Source: a bacterium (GTDB lineage: Bacteria; Bacillota; Bacilli; Lactobacillales; Streptococcaceae). From it: 64,000 nt of DNA. Position numbers and translations under genes: made by a program. The notes under the pieces were generated by a model that was given only the letters and a program-made list of their open reading frames with translations, was not told where the DNA came from and did not search any database. Shown in pieces: positions 47,937 through 57,281 of this stretch. Within the stretch, counting starts at the first letter, position 1. Every line of letters starts with the position of its first letter. The stretch is taken from contig CAJNDO010000004.1 in the NCBI GenBank assembly GCA_905221545.1, positions 1-64,000 of the forward strand, in the 5' to 3' direction.

Positions 47937-49228
47937 GTAAAGAAAATCCCTTAAGCCATCATGAGCAGTTGCGTTATGACTATCTACTTAAGAATATTCA
48001 CTACCTCAATGAGCGAGAGAAAAAAGAGTTTGCTTACTTGCAAGATAAATTAAGTAGGGCAAGTAGTGACATTACCTCAGAAAGTCAAGAATTGACCGAG
48101 GATTATGGAAAGACAAGTGCTAACGCTTCAATTCCTTCTTATAATAGTCGTAGTCGTTCTGAGAGATACCAGAAGATCAATTCTCTTCCAAAGAAAAAAA
48201 CTAAAAAGCGGAAACTACGGTGGGGCCGGATTTTCGCAGGTTTACTGGCTATCTTAGCTTGTGTAGCGCTTGGTATGATTTTTATGTTCTTAAAAGGTTA
48301 TACCAATGCTAATCCAGATAAAAATACGAATGCCCGGGCAGCTCAAGTAGAAGTCTTTAATGGTCAGGACACCAGAGATGGTGTTAATATTTTGATCATG
48401 GGGACGGACGGTCGAATCGGCCAGAACAGTGCTGAGACTAGAACGGACTCTATTATGGTCTTAAATGTTGGCGGCTCAGATAAGAAAATGAAACTAGTCA
48501 GTTTCATGCGTGATAATTTGGTCTATATAGATGGTTATAGTCAAGTGATTAACGGTAGAAAACAGACGGATAACAAGTTAAATGTAGCCTATGAACTAGG
48601 AGAACAAGAAGGACAAAAAGGGGCAGAAATGGTTCGCCAAGTCTTGAAAGATAATTTTGACTTGGATATTAAGTACTACGCCTTGGTCGATTTTCAGGCC
48701 TTTGCAACAGCGATTGACACGCTTTTCCCTGATGGGGTGACGATTGATGCTCAATTTTCAACATTGAATGGGCGTCCACTAACAGAAGCTACAGTCGGAG
48801 ATGATTTACATGCGACTGAGACTGAGTCTCCAACCCAGACTATTAAAGTCGGAAAACAGCAGATGAATGGCTCGACCCTGCTCAATTATGCTCGTTTCCG
48901 TGATGACGATGAGGCGGATTACGGCCGTACCAAAAGACAGCAGCAAGTCTTAACAGCAATTTTAGAGCAAATTAAAGATCCCACTAAACTTTTCACTGGT
49001 TCTGAAGCTCTTGGCAAGGTTTTTGCTATGACCTCAACCAATGCACCCTATACTTTCCTCCTAACAAACGGTTTATCTGTTTTGGATGGAGCAAAAAATG
49101 GTATTGAAAAATTGACGATTCCAGAACTGGGTGACTGGGTAGATGCCTATGATGTTTATGGAGGCTTGGGCTTGCTGGTTGATCAAAACAAATATCAAAC
49201 CAAGCTCGCTCAAATGGGCTTGAGATAA
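47933..49228 (+). CDS. psr: LytR-CpsA-Psr (LCP) family ligase
   Basis: A 431-residue single-pass protein: long Ser/Lys-rich cytosolic N-terminus (residues ~1-95), a membrane helix at ~97-121 (FAGLLAILACVALGMIFMFL), then an extracellular LCP domain with ILIMGTDGRIGQNSAETRTDSI, SFMRDNLVYIDG and NYARFRDDDEADYGRTKRQQ. These regions carry the conserved Asp/Arg that bind pyrophosphate-lipid. LCP enzymes attach teichoic acid or capsule polymers to peptidoglycan. It is coupled to pheA by a 4-base overlap and lies immediately before a glycan cluster. Confidence 0.9.
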   Translation: MSKENPLSHHEQLRYDYLLKNIHYLNEREKKEFAYLQDKLSRASSDITSESQELTEDYGKTSANASIPSYNSRSRSERYQKINSLPKKKTKKRKLRWGRIFAGLLAILACVALGMIFMFLKGYTNANPDKNTNARAAQVEVFNGQDTRDGVNILIMGTDGRIGQNSAETRTDSIMVLNVGGSDKKMKLVSFMRDNLVYIDGYSQVINGRKQTDNKLNVAYELGEQEGQKGAEMVRQVLKDNFDLDIKYYALVDFQAFATAIDTLFPDGVTIDAQFSTLNGRPLTEATVGDDLHATETESPTQTIKVGKQQMNGSTLLNYARFRDDDEADYGRTKRQQQVLTAILEQIKDPTKLFTGSEALGKVFAMTSTNAPYTFLLTNGLSVLDGAKNGIEKLTIPELGDWVDAYDVYGGLGLLVDQNKYQTKLAQMGLR

Positions 49229-49238
49229 GATAAGATAG

Positions 49239-49289
49239 AAAAATCAAAGTTTGATAGCTATTTATCTAGCAGTCAGGCTTTGATTTTTT
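49239..49289 (+). terminator. terminator of the aro-psr operon
   Basis: AAAAATCAAAG (49239-49249) pairs perfectly with CTTTGATTTTT (49278-49288), with a 28-base loop that itself contains short complementarity, followed by Ts. Confidence 0.75.
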
Positions 49290-49321
49290 ACAGTCTGTAA
49301 TAGATTTTCACCCCCTATTTG

Positions 49322-49330
49322 TGGTATAAT
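49322..49330 (+). promoter_or_regulatory. extended -10 promoter of the licD-glycan cluster
   Basis: TGGTATAAT at 49322-49330 lies 23 bases before the first ATG, with no clear -35. It is the only promoter seen for the five-gene cluster. Confidence 0.7.
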
Positions 49331-49353
49331 GAAACGATACGATAGAAAGAATA

Positions 49354-50199
49354 ATGAACAATATGACTGATTTAAAAGCAATTCAGGCTCGTAGTCTGGA
49401 GATGGCTGAATATTTTGTGGCCTTTTGTAAAGAACATGATTTACTCTGTTATCTCTGTGGAGGAGGTGCTATTGGTGCCCTTCGAAACAAGGGATTTATT
49501 CCTTGGGACGACGACCTAGACTTTTTTATGCCTCGTAAGGATTATGAAAAATTAGCAGAATTATGGCCTCGTTATGCAGATGAGCGTTATTTCTTGTCAA
49601 AGAGTCACAAGGATTTTGTTGATCGTAATCTTTTTATTACCATTCGTGACAAGGAAACCACCTGTATCAAACCTTATCAGCAGGATTTGAATTTGCCACA
49701 TGGTTTGGCCTTGGATGTGTTGCCTTTGGATTATTATCCTAAAAATCCAGCTGAGAGAAAGAAACAGGTTCGCTGGGCCTTGATTTATTCACTCTTTTGT
49801 GCCCAAACTATTCCAGAAAAGCATGGTGCACTTATGAAATGGGGAAGCCGAATCTTACTGGGGTTGACGCCAAAATCTCTCCGTTATCGCATTTGGAAAA
49901 AAGCTGAGAAAGAAATGACCAAATATGGTTTGTCTGAGAGCGATGGTATTACAGAATTATGCTCAGGTCCTGGCTACATGAGAAACAAATACCCAATCGC
50001 ATCTTTTGAAGACAATCTTTTCTTACCATTTGAAGGGACAGAGATGCCTATTCCAGTTGGCTACGATGCCTATCTCAGCACTGCTTTTGGAGACTACATG
50101 ACACCTCCACCAGCAGACAAGCAGTTACCACATCATGATGCTGTCATCGCTGATATGGATAAGTCTTATACAGAATACAAGGGAGAATATGGTGGCTAA
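49354..50199 (+). CDS. LicD-family phosphotransferase-like protein
   Basis: A 281-residue cytosolic protein of the LicD family (nucleotidyltransferase fold). The signature is GGGAIGALRNKGFIPWDDDLDFF, with Asp metal ligands, followed by MPRKDYEKL. Well-studied LicD proteins add phosphocholine to teichoic acid sugars, and relatives transfer other phospho-groups to glycans. This copy is in a glycosyltransferase cluster, not the lic locus, so its donor is unclear. ATG 49354 or 49363. It overlaps the next gene by 11 bases. Confidence 0.85.
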   Translation: MNNMTDLKAIQARSLEMAEYFVAFCKEHDLLCYLCGGGAIGALRNKGFIPWDDDLDFFMPRKDYEKLAELWPRYADERYFLSKSHKDFVDRNLFITIRDKETTCIKPYQQDLNLPHGLALDVLPLDYYPKNPAERKKQVRWALIYSLFCAQTIPEKHGALMKWGSRILLGLTPKSLRYRIWKKAEKEMTKYGLSESDGITELCSGPGYMRNKYPIASFEDNLFLPFEGTEMPIPVGYDAYLSTAFGDYMTPPPADKQLPHHDAVIADMDKSYTEYKGEYGG

Positions 50200-51292
50200 G
50201 AAAAAAATCTTATTTTTTATGTGGTCTTTTTCTCTCGGAGGCGGAGCAGAGAAGATTCTATCTACCATTGTTTCTAATCTGGATCCAGAAAAGTATGATA
50301 TTGATATTCTTGAAATGGAGCATTTTGACAAGGAATATGAATCTGTTCCTAATCATGTACGAATTTTAAAATCCCTTCAGGATTATCGCCAAGCCAGATG
50401 GTTACGAGCTCTTTTGTGGAGAATGAGAATTTATTTTCCAAGACTGACTCGGCACTTGCTTGTGAAAGATGACTATGATGTTGAAGTTTCCTTTACCATT
50501 ATGAATCCACCACTGTTGTTCTCTAAAAGAAGAGAAGTCAAGAAGATATCTTGGATTCATGGAAGTATCGAAGAATTTCTTAAGGATAGCTCCAAAAGAG
50601 AATCACATAGACGCCAGTTGGATGCTGCGGATACCATTGTAGGAATTTCAAAAAAGACCAGTCATTCTATCAAGGAAGTCTATCCAGATTATGCTTCCAA
50701 ATTACAGACGGTCTACAATGGTTATGATTTTAAGACTATTCTAGAAAAATCTCAAGAGAAGATCAATATCGAGATTGCGTCTCAAAGTATCTGTACCATT
50801 GGACGGATTGAGGAAAATAAGGGTTCTGACCGTGTAGTAGAAGTGATACGACTATTACACCAAGAGGGAAAACATTATCACCTTTACTTTATAGGTGCTG
50901 GTGACATGGAAGAGGAACTGAAAAAACGGGTCAAAGAGTATGAACTTGAGGACTATGTTCATTTCCTTGGTTATCAAAAAAATCCTTATCAGTATTTATC
51001 TCAGACGAAAGTTCTCTTGTCTATGTCTAAGCAAGAAGGTTTTCCTGGAGTGTATGTGGAAGCCTTGAGTCTGGGACTCCCTTTTGTCTCTACGGATGTT
51101 GGAGGGGCTGAGGAATTATCCCAAGAAGGACGATTTGGACAAATCATTGAGAGCAATCAAGAGGCAGCTCAGGCAATTACGAACTATATGACTTCTGCCT
51201 CAAATTTCGATGTCGATGAGGCTAGCCAATTCATTCAACAATTTACAATTGCCAAACAAATCGAACAAGTAGAAAAACTATTAGAGGAGTAG
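50189..51292 (+). CDS. GT4-family glycosyltransferase
   Basis: A 367-residue GT-B enzyme. The N-terminal Gly-rich motif SFSLGGGAEKIL, the mid-protein CTIGRIEENKGSDRVVEVI, and SKQEGFPGVYVEALSLGLPF with the E-x7-E catalytic pair are typical of GT4 retaining transferases. It should add a sugar to a lipid-linked or polymer acceptor at the inner membrane face. The start ATG 50189 overlaps the licD-like stop by 11 bases. Confidence 0.87.
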   Translation: MVAKKKILFFMWSFSLGGGAEKILSTIVSNLDPEKYDIDILEMEHFDKEYESVPNHVRILKSLQDYRQARWLRALLWRMRIYFPRLTRHLLVKDDYDVEVSFTIMNPPLLFSKRREVKKISWIHGSIEEFLKDSSKRESHRRQLDAADTIVGISKKTSHSIKEVYPDYASKLQTVYNGYDFKTILEKSQEKINIEIASQSICTIGRIEENKGSDRVVEVIRLLHQEGKHYHLYFIGAGDMEEELKKRVKEYELEDYVHFLGYQKNPYQYLSQTKVLLSMSKQEGFPGVYVEALSLGLPFVSTDVGGAEELSQEGRFGQIIESNQEAAQAITNYMTSASNFDVDEASQFIQQFTIAKQIEQVEKLLEE

Positions 51293-51293
51293 C

Positions 51294-52280
51294 ATGGAAA
51301 CTGCATTAATTAGTGTGATTGTGCCAGTCTATAATGTGGCGCAGTACCTAGAAAAATCGATAGCTTCCATTCAGAAGCAGACCTATCAAAATCTAGAAAT
51401 CATTCTTGTTGATGATGGAGCAACGGATGAAAGTGGTCGCTTGTGTGATTCAATCGCTGAACTAGATGATAGAGTTTCAGTGCTTCATAAAAAGAATGAA
51501 GGCTTGTCACAAGCACGAAATGATGGAATGAAGCAGGCACATGGGGATTATCTGATTTTTATTGACTCAGATGACTATATCCATCCAGAAATGATTCAGA
51601 GTTTATATGAGCAATTAATTCAAGAAGATGCGGATGTTTCGAGCTGTGGTGTCATGAATGTCTATGCTAATGATGAAAGCCCACAGTCAGCTAATCAGGA
51701 TGATTATTTTGTCTGTGATCCTCAAACATTTTTAAAGGAATACCTCATAGGTGAAAAAATACCTGGGACGATTTGCAATAAGCTAATCAAGAAAGAAATC
51801 TCAACTGCCCTATCCTTTCCTAAGGGATTGATTTACGAAGATGCTTATTATCATTTTGATTTAATCAAGTTGGCCAAGAAATATGTGGTTAATACCAAAC
51901 CCTATTATTACTATTTCCATAGAGGGGATAGTATTACGACCAAGCCGTATGCAGAGAAGGATTTAGCCTATATTGATATCTACCAAAAGTTTTACAATGA
52001 AGTCGTGAAAAACTATCCTGACTTGAAAGAGGTTGCTTTTTTCAGATTGGCCTATGCCCACTTCTTCATTATGGATAAGATGTTACTAGATGATCAGTAT
52101 AAACAATTTGAAGCCTATTCTCAGATTCACCGATTTTTAAAAGGCCATGCCTTTGCTATTGCTAGGAATCCAATTTTTCGTAAGGGAAGAAGAATTAGCG
52201 CTTTGGCTCTATTCATAAACATTTCCTTATACCGATTCTTATTACTGAAAAATATTGAAAAATCAAAAAAATTACATTAG
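51294..52280 (+). CDS. GT2-family glycosyltransferase
   Basis: A 328-residue GT-A enzyme beginning SVIVPVYNVAQYLEKSIASI, with VDDGATDESG nucleotide-binding and the IDSDDYI (DxD-type) metal motif at ~residue 87. It is similar to capsule-type transferases. It begins one base after the GT4 stop. The acceptor and sugar are not predictable. Confidence 0.88.
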   Translation: METALISVIVPVYNVAQYLEKSIASIQKQTYQNLEIILVDDGATDESGRLCDSIAELDDRVSVLHKKNEGLSQARNDGMKQAHGDYLIFIDSDDYIHPEMIQSLYEQLIQEDADVSSCGVMNVYANDESPQSANQDDYFVCDPQTFLKEYLIGEKIPGTICNKLIKKEISTALSFPKGLIYEDAYYHFDLIKLAKKYVVNTKPYYYYFHRGDSITTKPYAEKDLAYIDIYQKFYNEVVKNYPDLKEVAFFRLAYAHFFIMDKMLLDDQYKQFEAYSQIHRFLKGHAFAIARNPIFRKGRRISALALFINISLYRFLLLKNIEKSKKLH

Positions 52281-52295
52281 AACGGGGGTGAGCAA

Positions 52296-53765
52296 GTGAT
52301 TGATGGGAAACGATTATTATTTAGTTTGACCATAGTCAGCTATGCCTTGACGCTAGTAAGTGGAATTGTGTATCTGTTTAATAATAATAATGTTAGCTTG
52401 CTTTCTACTTTATTGTTCTTACTGGTTAGTAGCTTAATTGCCTGCTGGAATGATATCAAGTATTACTTAATCCATTTTATTTTCTATTTAACCATTTTTG
52501 TCTTCCTAGTATCAAGACCAACCATTGATTATTTTAGGGATGGCGCTCTGGATACCTATCATCCCATAGCCTATCGCTTTGCCTTTATAGTCGTTATGGT
52601 TTCGATTCTGGGCTTGACCACAGGAGGCGTACTGGCTCGTTACTTCATAGCTAGGAAGAAAATAAAAGTACCAAAGATAGGAAATTCTCTAAAAGAGATT
52701 TATATCAAGCGGTTACGCTTTGTATCACTAGGAGTTTTTCTTCTAACCTATCCATTCTACTTCATTCGCTTATTTGAACGGCTCTTGTATCGCTTGCAGA
52801 CTTCCTACTATGCCTACTATGCAAATTTTGAAAGTAAACTTCCTTATTTCACCTACATTTTGTCTACCTTTACGGTCTATGCAATGTGTATGTATCTGGC
52901 AACCAAGCCAAAGAAATGGCGAGCAACAGCAGTGCTTGTCTCCTTTATTGCAGCCAATACCATTCATTTGGCAATCGGGACACGAAATCCCTTTATTTTA
53001 AGTATTTTATTTGCTTTTGTTTATTACTTTATGCGGGAGCAAACTGAAAAAGGAAAATGGATTGGGTTTAAAGAAAAGTTAGCGATTTTTGTAGGTTCTC
53101 CTGTTCTCATGTTAGCAATGGGAGTGCTCAATTATGTACGGGATAATGTCCAGGTTTCCCATACAGGTTTCTGGGATATCCTGCTCGACTTTATCTATAA
53201 ACAAGGGACCAGTTTTGGTGTTTTGGCTCGAGGTTTTCTATTTAACAGTAGCCTACCTTATCGAGATTTCCGTAATTTTACTTTTGGTCCTGTTCTTGAT
53301 TATTTTGCAAGGGGAAGTTTGGGGGCCATTTTCGGAGGAAAAGCCTTTGAACATACAACCAATAGTGTGGAACTAGCTATCGATAGTAATAGTTATGCCC
53401 ATAATTTGTCCTATCTTGTTTTGAATAAGGAATACTTGAAAGGACATGGTATCGGAAGTAGTTATATCATGGAGTTGTATACCGACTATGGTATGATTGG
53501 AGTCTTTCTACTTAGTCTCTTACTTGGCATGTTATTTATAGCCATGTTGCAAGTAGCCTATCGCTCTAGAACAATCCTATTTGCCTTGTCCTTACTCATC
53601 TTGAATAATCTATTCTTTATGCCAAGAAGTAGCTTTTCAGAAAGTTTCTTCAATCTATTTACAATGCAATTTTGGGGAATTGTTCTTGTGATTATATTCG
53701 TAGCAAAAATGCTTACAAAAGAGAACCAGTACCTACTAAACAAAGGAGAAAAACATCATGTTTGA
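52296..53765 (+). CDS. Wzy-like polysaccharide polymerase / O-antigen polymerase-like
   Basis: A 489-residue integral membrane protein with about eleven to twelve spans and a large loop near the C-terminal third (residues ~285-400). GTRNPFILSILFAFVYYFM and a conserved HGIGSSYIMELYTDYGMIGVF stretch resemble Wzy-type polymerases (O-antigen polymerase family). The start is GTG 52296 after GGGGGTGA. It overlaps the Wzz-like gene by 8 bases, supporting a polymerase and chain-length pair. Confidence 0.75.
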   Translation: MIDGKRLLFSLTIVSYALTLVSGIVYLFNNNNVSLLSTLLFLLVSSLIACWNDIKYYLIHFIFYLTIFVFLVSRPTIDYFRDGALDTYHPIAYRFAFIVVMVSILGLTTGGVLARYFIARKKIKVPKIGNSLKEIYIKRLRFVSLGVFLLTYPFYFIRLFERLLYRLQTSYYAYYANFESKLPYFTYILSTFTVYAMCMYLATKPKKWRATAVLVSFIAANTIHLAIGTRNPFILSILFAFVYYFMREQTEKGKWIGFKEKLAIFVGSPVLMLAMGVLNYVRDNVQVSHTGFWDILLDFIYKQGTSFGVLARGFLFNSSLPYRDFRNFTFGPVLDYFARGSLGAIFGGKAFEHTTNSVELAIDSNSYAHNLSYLVLNKEYLKGHGIGSSYIMELYTDYGMIGVFLLSLLLGMLFIAMLQVAYRSRTILFALSLLILNNLFFMPRSSFSESFFNLFTMQFWGIVLVIIFVAKMLTKENQYLLNKGEKHHV

Positions 53766-54792
53766 ACATTATTCAGTAGCTGATTTGTTTGCAAATCTTT
53801 ATAAAAAACGAAAAGTAAATATTTTAACTCTCATCGCTTTATTTGCTCTCATTGCTGTACCATTTACAATTAAAGCAGTTAAGAATAAAAATACTGTCAA
53901 AGACACAACAAGTTATTCAACTTATCTTAGCTATAAAATTACTCCTCCAGAAGATTCAGCTAAAACGATTTTGAATCACCAAATTGGTGGTTATAGTGAT
54001 TTCTACGGGAAATTGATTGATGGGAATTTGAATGGAGCTTATCTTTTCAATGATGTAGAACCGAGTGAACTGAAAAAAATTGCCAGTGAATTGGATACGA
54101 CAGAAACAACCTTGAAAAATTCTACGAATGATTATTGGTGGAAAAAACTGACCGTCTACTATATGATTGACGATGCAGGGGTTGGTGTGAAAATTTTGAC
54201 ACCAAGTAAAGATGCTAACGACTTGTTGGAACGAAAAATTGATGGATTGATTGAGAAATTTAAACACACTTATGCAAATGTAAAAATTGAAAAATTGGAA
54301 ACCATCAACTCTAAAGAATTGAATGCAAACGGTGAGACAGCGCTTGGATTAAATGTGAAAAACTTGATTCTCCGTTTAGCTGTTATTGGAGTAGTCTGTG
54401 TGATTTTGGTTGTGATGGGAAATGTATTGGTTTATCTCTTTAATCCAACAATCAATAGAGCAGGTGATTTTTCTCAATATCAAATTGATTTTGTAACAGA
54501 GATCACAACAATTGCCAACCTAGCAGATGTCTTGTCATACAAAAATGCTGGACAAGAATTAACAATCGTTAGCTCCAATAAAGCTATCTTAGATAAATTG
54601 AAACAAAATCAAGAGGCTTTAAAAGGAATGCATTTTGTCGATTTACAAGATGTGCCATCGCTTTTAGAAAGAGATACAGTCCTTCTTGTTGAAGAGTACG
54701 GAGTGACTCGTTATAAGAAATTTGAGCAAAGTCTTCAAATTCTTCGAAACTTAAATCGTTCTATCCTCGGTGTAGCAACCTTTAAACTATAA
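53758..54792 (+). CDS. Wzz-like chain-length protein with kinase-like cytosolic tail
   Basis: A 344-residue protein with membrane helices at ~22-39 (LTLIALFALIAVPFTI) and ~205-230 (LILRLAVIGVVCVILVVMG), an extracytoplasmic region between them, and a cytosolic tail of ~110 residues. The helix layout fits Wzz/CpsC polysaccharide co-polymerases. The tail (LTIVSSNKAILDKLKQNQ, then DTVLLVEEYGVTRYKKFEQS and ILGVATFKL) resembles the end of bacterial tyrosine kinases (CpsD-like) but has no Walker A glycines. It may be a degenerate fused kinase; this is an inference from pattern only. Confidence 0.65.
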   Translation: MFEHYSVADLFANLYKKRKVNILTLIALFALIAVPFTIKAVKNKNTVKDTTSYSTYLSYKITPPEDSAKTILNHQIGGYSDFYGKLIDGNLNGAYLFNDVEPSELKKIASELDTTETTLKNSTNDYWWKKLTVYYMIDDAGVGVKILTPSKDANDLLERKIDGLIEKFKHTYANVKIEKLETINSKELNANGETALGLNVKNLILRLAVIGVVCVILVVMGNVLVYLFNPTINRAGDFSQYQIDFVTEITTIANLADVLSYKNAGQELTIVSSNKAILDKLKQNQEALKGMHFVDLQDVPSLLERDTVLLVEEYGVTRYKKFEQSLQILRNLNRSILGVATFKL

Positions 54793-54809
54793 GCATTCTG
54801 ATGTATCAG

Positions 54810-54849
54810 GTCTTCAAAGTCGGACAAGAGCCGATTTTGAAGGCTTTTT
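54810..54849 (+). terminator. terminator of the glycan cluster
   Basis: The 14-base arms GTCTTCAAAGTCGG (54810-54823) and CCGATTTTGAAGGC (54831-54844) pair with two G-U and a 7-base loop, followed by five Ts. Confidence 0.88.
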
Positions 54850-54874
54850 CTATTTGTCTGCAGAAATTTTCTTT

Positions 54875-54989
54875 TATACTCAATGAAAATCAAAAAGTAA
54901 ACTAGGAAGCTAGCCGCAGGTTGCTCAAAACACTGTTTTGAGGTTGCAGATAGAGCTGACGTGGTTTGAAGAGATTTTCGAAGAGTATT
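54875..54989 (-). repeat. BOX element (A-C form, reverse orientation)
   Basis: The sequence runs from TATACTCAATGAAAATCAAA to GAAGATTTTCGAAGAGTATT-like ends. It contains the GCTAGCCGCAGG, CAAAACACTGTTTTGAGG and GACGTGGTTTGAAGAG pieces of the streptococcal BOX family, in reverse orientation. Only one middle segment is present. It lies between the Wzz-like gene terminator and the mecA promoter. Confidence 0.9.
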
Positions 54990-55045
54990 AGAGTCTCCTA
55001 CAGAAAGACCCTAGGGAAAATCTATCCGTATAGAGGAGCCTTCTT

Positions 55046-55074
55046 TTGATAAAATCGTAAAAATCTAGTATAAT
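55046..55074 (+). promoter_or_regulatory. mecA promoter
   Basis: TTGATA (55046-55051) and TATAAT (55069-55074) have a 17-base spacer; the promoter begins about 57 bases after the BOX element. Confidence 0.85.
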
Positions 55075-55105
55075 AGATAGAACTGAAAGTATGAGGTTAC
55101 TAGCA

Positions 55106-55843
55106 ATGAAAATGAAACAAATCAGTGATACAACTTTAAAAATCACGATGTCTTTAGAAGATTTGATGGATCGAGGGATGGAGATTGCTGACTTTCTCGT
55201 TCCTCAAGAAAAAACAGAAGAGTTCTTTTATGCTATCTTGGATGAGTTAGAAATGCCTGAGAGCTTTCTAGATACAGGCATGTTGAGCTTCCGTGTAACT
55301 CCAAAACCTGATAAGGTAGATGTCTTTGTAACCAAGTCAAAGATTGACCAAAATCTAGATTTTGAAGACTTATCAGATTTGCCAGATATGGAAGAATTGG
55401 CTCAAATGTCGCCGGATGAGTTTATTAAAACTTTAGAAAAAAGCATCGCGGACAAAACCAAAGATGATATCGAAGCCATTCAATCTCTAGAGCAAGTCGA
55501 AGTCAAGGAAGAAGAGCAGGAGCAGGCTGAACAAGAAGCTGAAAGCAAGAAAGAGCCCTACATCTACTACATCCTTTCTTTTGCTAAGTTGGCTGACTTG
55601 GTGGCTTTTGCCAAGACAGTGACTTTTGAGATGGAAACTTCTGAACTCTACAAAATGAACGAGCGCTATTATTTGACCATTTTAGTGGATATTGAAAATC
55701 ATCCAAGTCCATATCCAGCTTGGCTTTTGGCGCGTATGCGCGAGTTTGCGGACGATAGTGACATCAGTCGCTCTGTTTTGCAAGAGTATGGCCAAGTCTT
55801 GATGAATCACGATGCAGTGCTTAATCTGCAAAAGATTGGATAA
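55106..55843 (+). CDS. mecA: adapter protein MecA
   Basis: A 245-residue adapter that presents substrates to the ClpC-ClpP protease; in pneumococcus MecA helps to degrade the competence sigma factor ComX. The N-terminal substrate domain begins KMKQISDTTLKITMSLEDL, an acidic linker rich in Glu (~residues 130-150) follows, and the C-terminal ClpC-binding domain begins near KKEPYIYYILSFAKLADL. The start is ATG 55106 with TGAGGT upstream (inside the in-frame ATG 55091). It is followed by a terminator. Confidence 0.93.
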   Translation: MKMKQISDTTLKITMSLEDLMDRGMEIADFLVPQEKTEEFFYAILDELEMPESFLDTGMLSFRVTPKPDKVDVFVTKSKIDQNLDFEDLSDLPDMEELAQMSPDEFIKTLEKSIADKTKDDIEAIQSLEQVEVKEEEQEQAEQEAESKKEPYIYYILSFAKLADLVAFAKTVTFEMETSELYKMNERYYLTILVDIENHPSPYPAWLLARMREFADDSDISRSVLQEYGQVLMNHDAVLNLQKIG

Positions 55844-55873
55844 TCATTTCTGGAAAGCTATTTCTAGATTTTA

Positions 55874-55903
55874 AGAAGAGCGAATCGTCTGATTCGTTTT
55901 TTC
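55874..55903 (+). terminator. terminator of mecA
   Basis: CGAATC (55881-55886) and GATTCG (55891-55896) with a 4-base loop extend outward through A/G with T pairs into a T run at 55897-55902. Confidence 0.8.
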
Positions 55904-55956
55904 TTTTTATACTGAAATAGTGATTTACTATAATAGGAATTTTCACAAAATTCTGT

Positions 55957-55962
55957 TATAAT
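55957..55962 (+). promoter_or_regulatory. -10 element of the hom-thrB operon
   Basis: TATAAT at 55957-55962; the preceding -35 is poor (TAGGAA at 55934-55939). A second TATAAT at 55929-55934 could be an alternative start. Confidence 0.55.
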
Positions 55963-55993
55963 GGCTATATTAGAAAATTTCGAGGAGACAAAC

Positions 55994-57280
55994 ATGACAG
56001 TTAAAATTGCTTTACTAGGATTTGGTACCGTTGCAAGTGGCGTGCCTTTCCTCCTAAAGGAAAATGGAGAAAAAATCAATCAATCAGCACATTCAGAGAT
56101 TGAAGTTGCTAAAGTATTGGTCAAGGATGAAGATGAAAAGAATCGCTTGCTTGCAGCAGGAAATGACTTTAACTTTGTAACCAATGTGGATGATATTTTG
56201 TCAGATCAAGACATTACGATCGTAGTGGAGTTGATGGGGCGTATCGAGCCTGCTAAAACCTTTATCACTCGTGCCTTGGAGGCTGGGAAACACGTTGTTA
56301 CTGCAAACAAGGACCTTTTGGCTGTCCATGGTGCAGAATTGCTAGAAATCGCTAAAGCTAACAAGGTAGCACTTTACTACGAAGCAGCAGTAGCTGGTGG
56401 GATTCCAATTCTTCGTACTCTAGCAAATTCCTTGGCTTCTGATAAAATCACGCGCGTGCTTGGAGTAGTCAACGGAACTTCCAACTTCATGATGACCAAG
56501 ATGGTGGAAGAAGGATGGTCTTACGATGATGCTCTAGCGGAAGCGCAACGCCTAGGATTCGCAGAAAGTGACCCTACAAATGACGTGGATGGGATCGATG
56601 CAGCTTACAAGATGGTCATTTTGAGCCAATTTGCCTTTGGCATGAAGGTTGCCTTTGACGATGTAGCCCACAAGGGAATCCGTAACATCACACCAGAAGA
56701 CGTAGCTGTAGCGCAAGACCTTGGCTATGTAGTGAAATTGGTTGGTTCTATCGAGGAAACTCCTTCAGGAATTGCTGCAGAAGTGACTCCAACCTTCCTT
56801 CCTAAAGCACACCCACTCGCTAGTGTGAATGGGGTGATGAATGCTGTCTTTGTAGAATCTATCGGTATCGGTGAGTCTATGTACTACGGACCAGGTGCTG
56901 GTCAAAAACCAACTGCAACAAGTGTTGTGGCGGATATTGTTCGTATCGTTCGTCGATTGAATGATGGAACAATTGGAAAAGACTTCAACGAATATAGCCG
57001 TGACTTGGTCTTGGCTAATCCAGAAGATGTTAAAGCAAACTACTATTTCTCAATCTTGGCGCCAGACTCAAAAGGTCAGGTCTTGAAATTGGCTGAGATT
57101 TTCAACGCTCAAGATATTTCCTTCAAGCAAATCCTCCAAGACGGAAAAGAAGGTGACAAGGCACGTGTGGTCATCATTACACATAAGATTAATAAAGCCC
57201 AACTTGAAAATGTTTCAGCTGAATTGAAGAAGGTTTCAGAATTCGACCTCTTGAATACCTTCAAGGTGCTAGGAGAATAA
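55994..57280 (+). CDS. hom: homoserine dehydrogenase
   Basis: A 428-residue NAD(P)-dependent enzyme converting aspartate semialdehyde to homoserine, toward threonine and methionine. The cofactor motif is [30 protein letters not shown] and the [17 protein letters not shown] region form the catalytic centre. The C-terminal ~80 residues form an ACT domain for feedback. The start ATG 55994 follows GAGGAGA; an upstream in-frame ATG overlaps the -10 box. thrB starts one base after the stop. Confidence 0.95.
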   Translation: MTVKIALLGFGTVASGVPFLLKENGEKINQSAHSEIEVAKVLVKDEDEKNRLLAAGNDFNFVTNVDDILSDQDITIVVELMGRIEPAKTFITRALEAGKHVVTANKDLLAVHGAELLEIAKANKVALYYEAAVAGGIPILRTLANSLASDKITRVLGVVNGTSNFMMTKMVEEGWSYDDALAEAQRLGFAESDPTNDVDGIDAAYKMVILSQFAFGMKVAFDDVAHKGIRNITPEDVAVAQDLGYVVKLVGSIEETPSGIAAEVTPTFLPKAHPLASVNGVMNAVFVESIGIGESMYYGPGAGQKPTATSVVADIVRIVRRLNDGTIGKDFNEYSRDLVLANPEDVKANYYFSILAPDSKGQVLKLAEIFNAQDISFKQILQDGKEGDKARVVIITHKINKAQLENVSAELKKVSEFDLLNTFKVLGE

Positions 57281-57281
57281 G

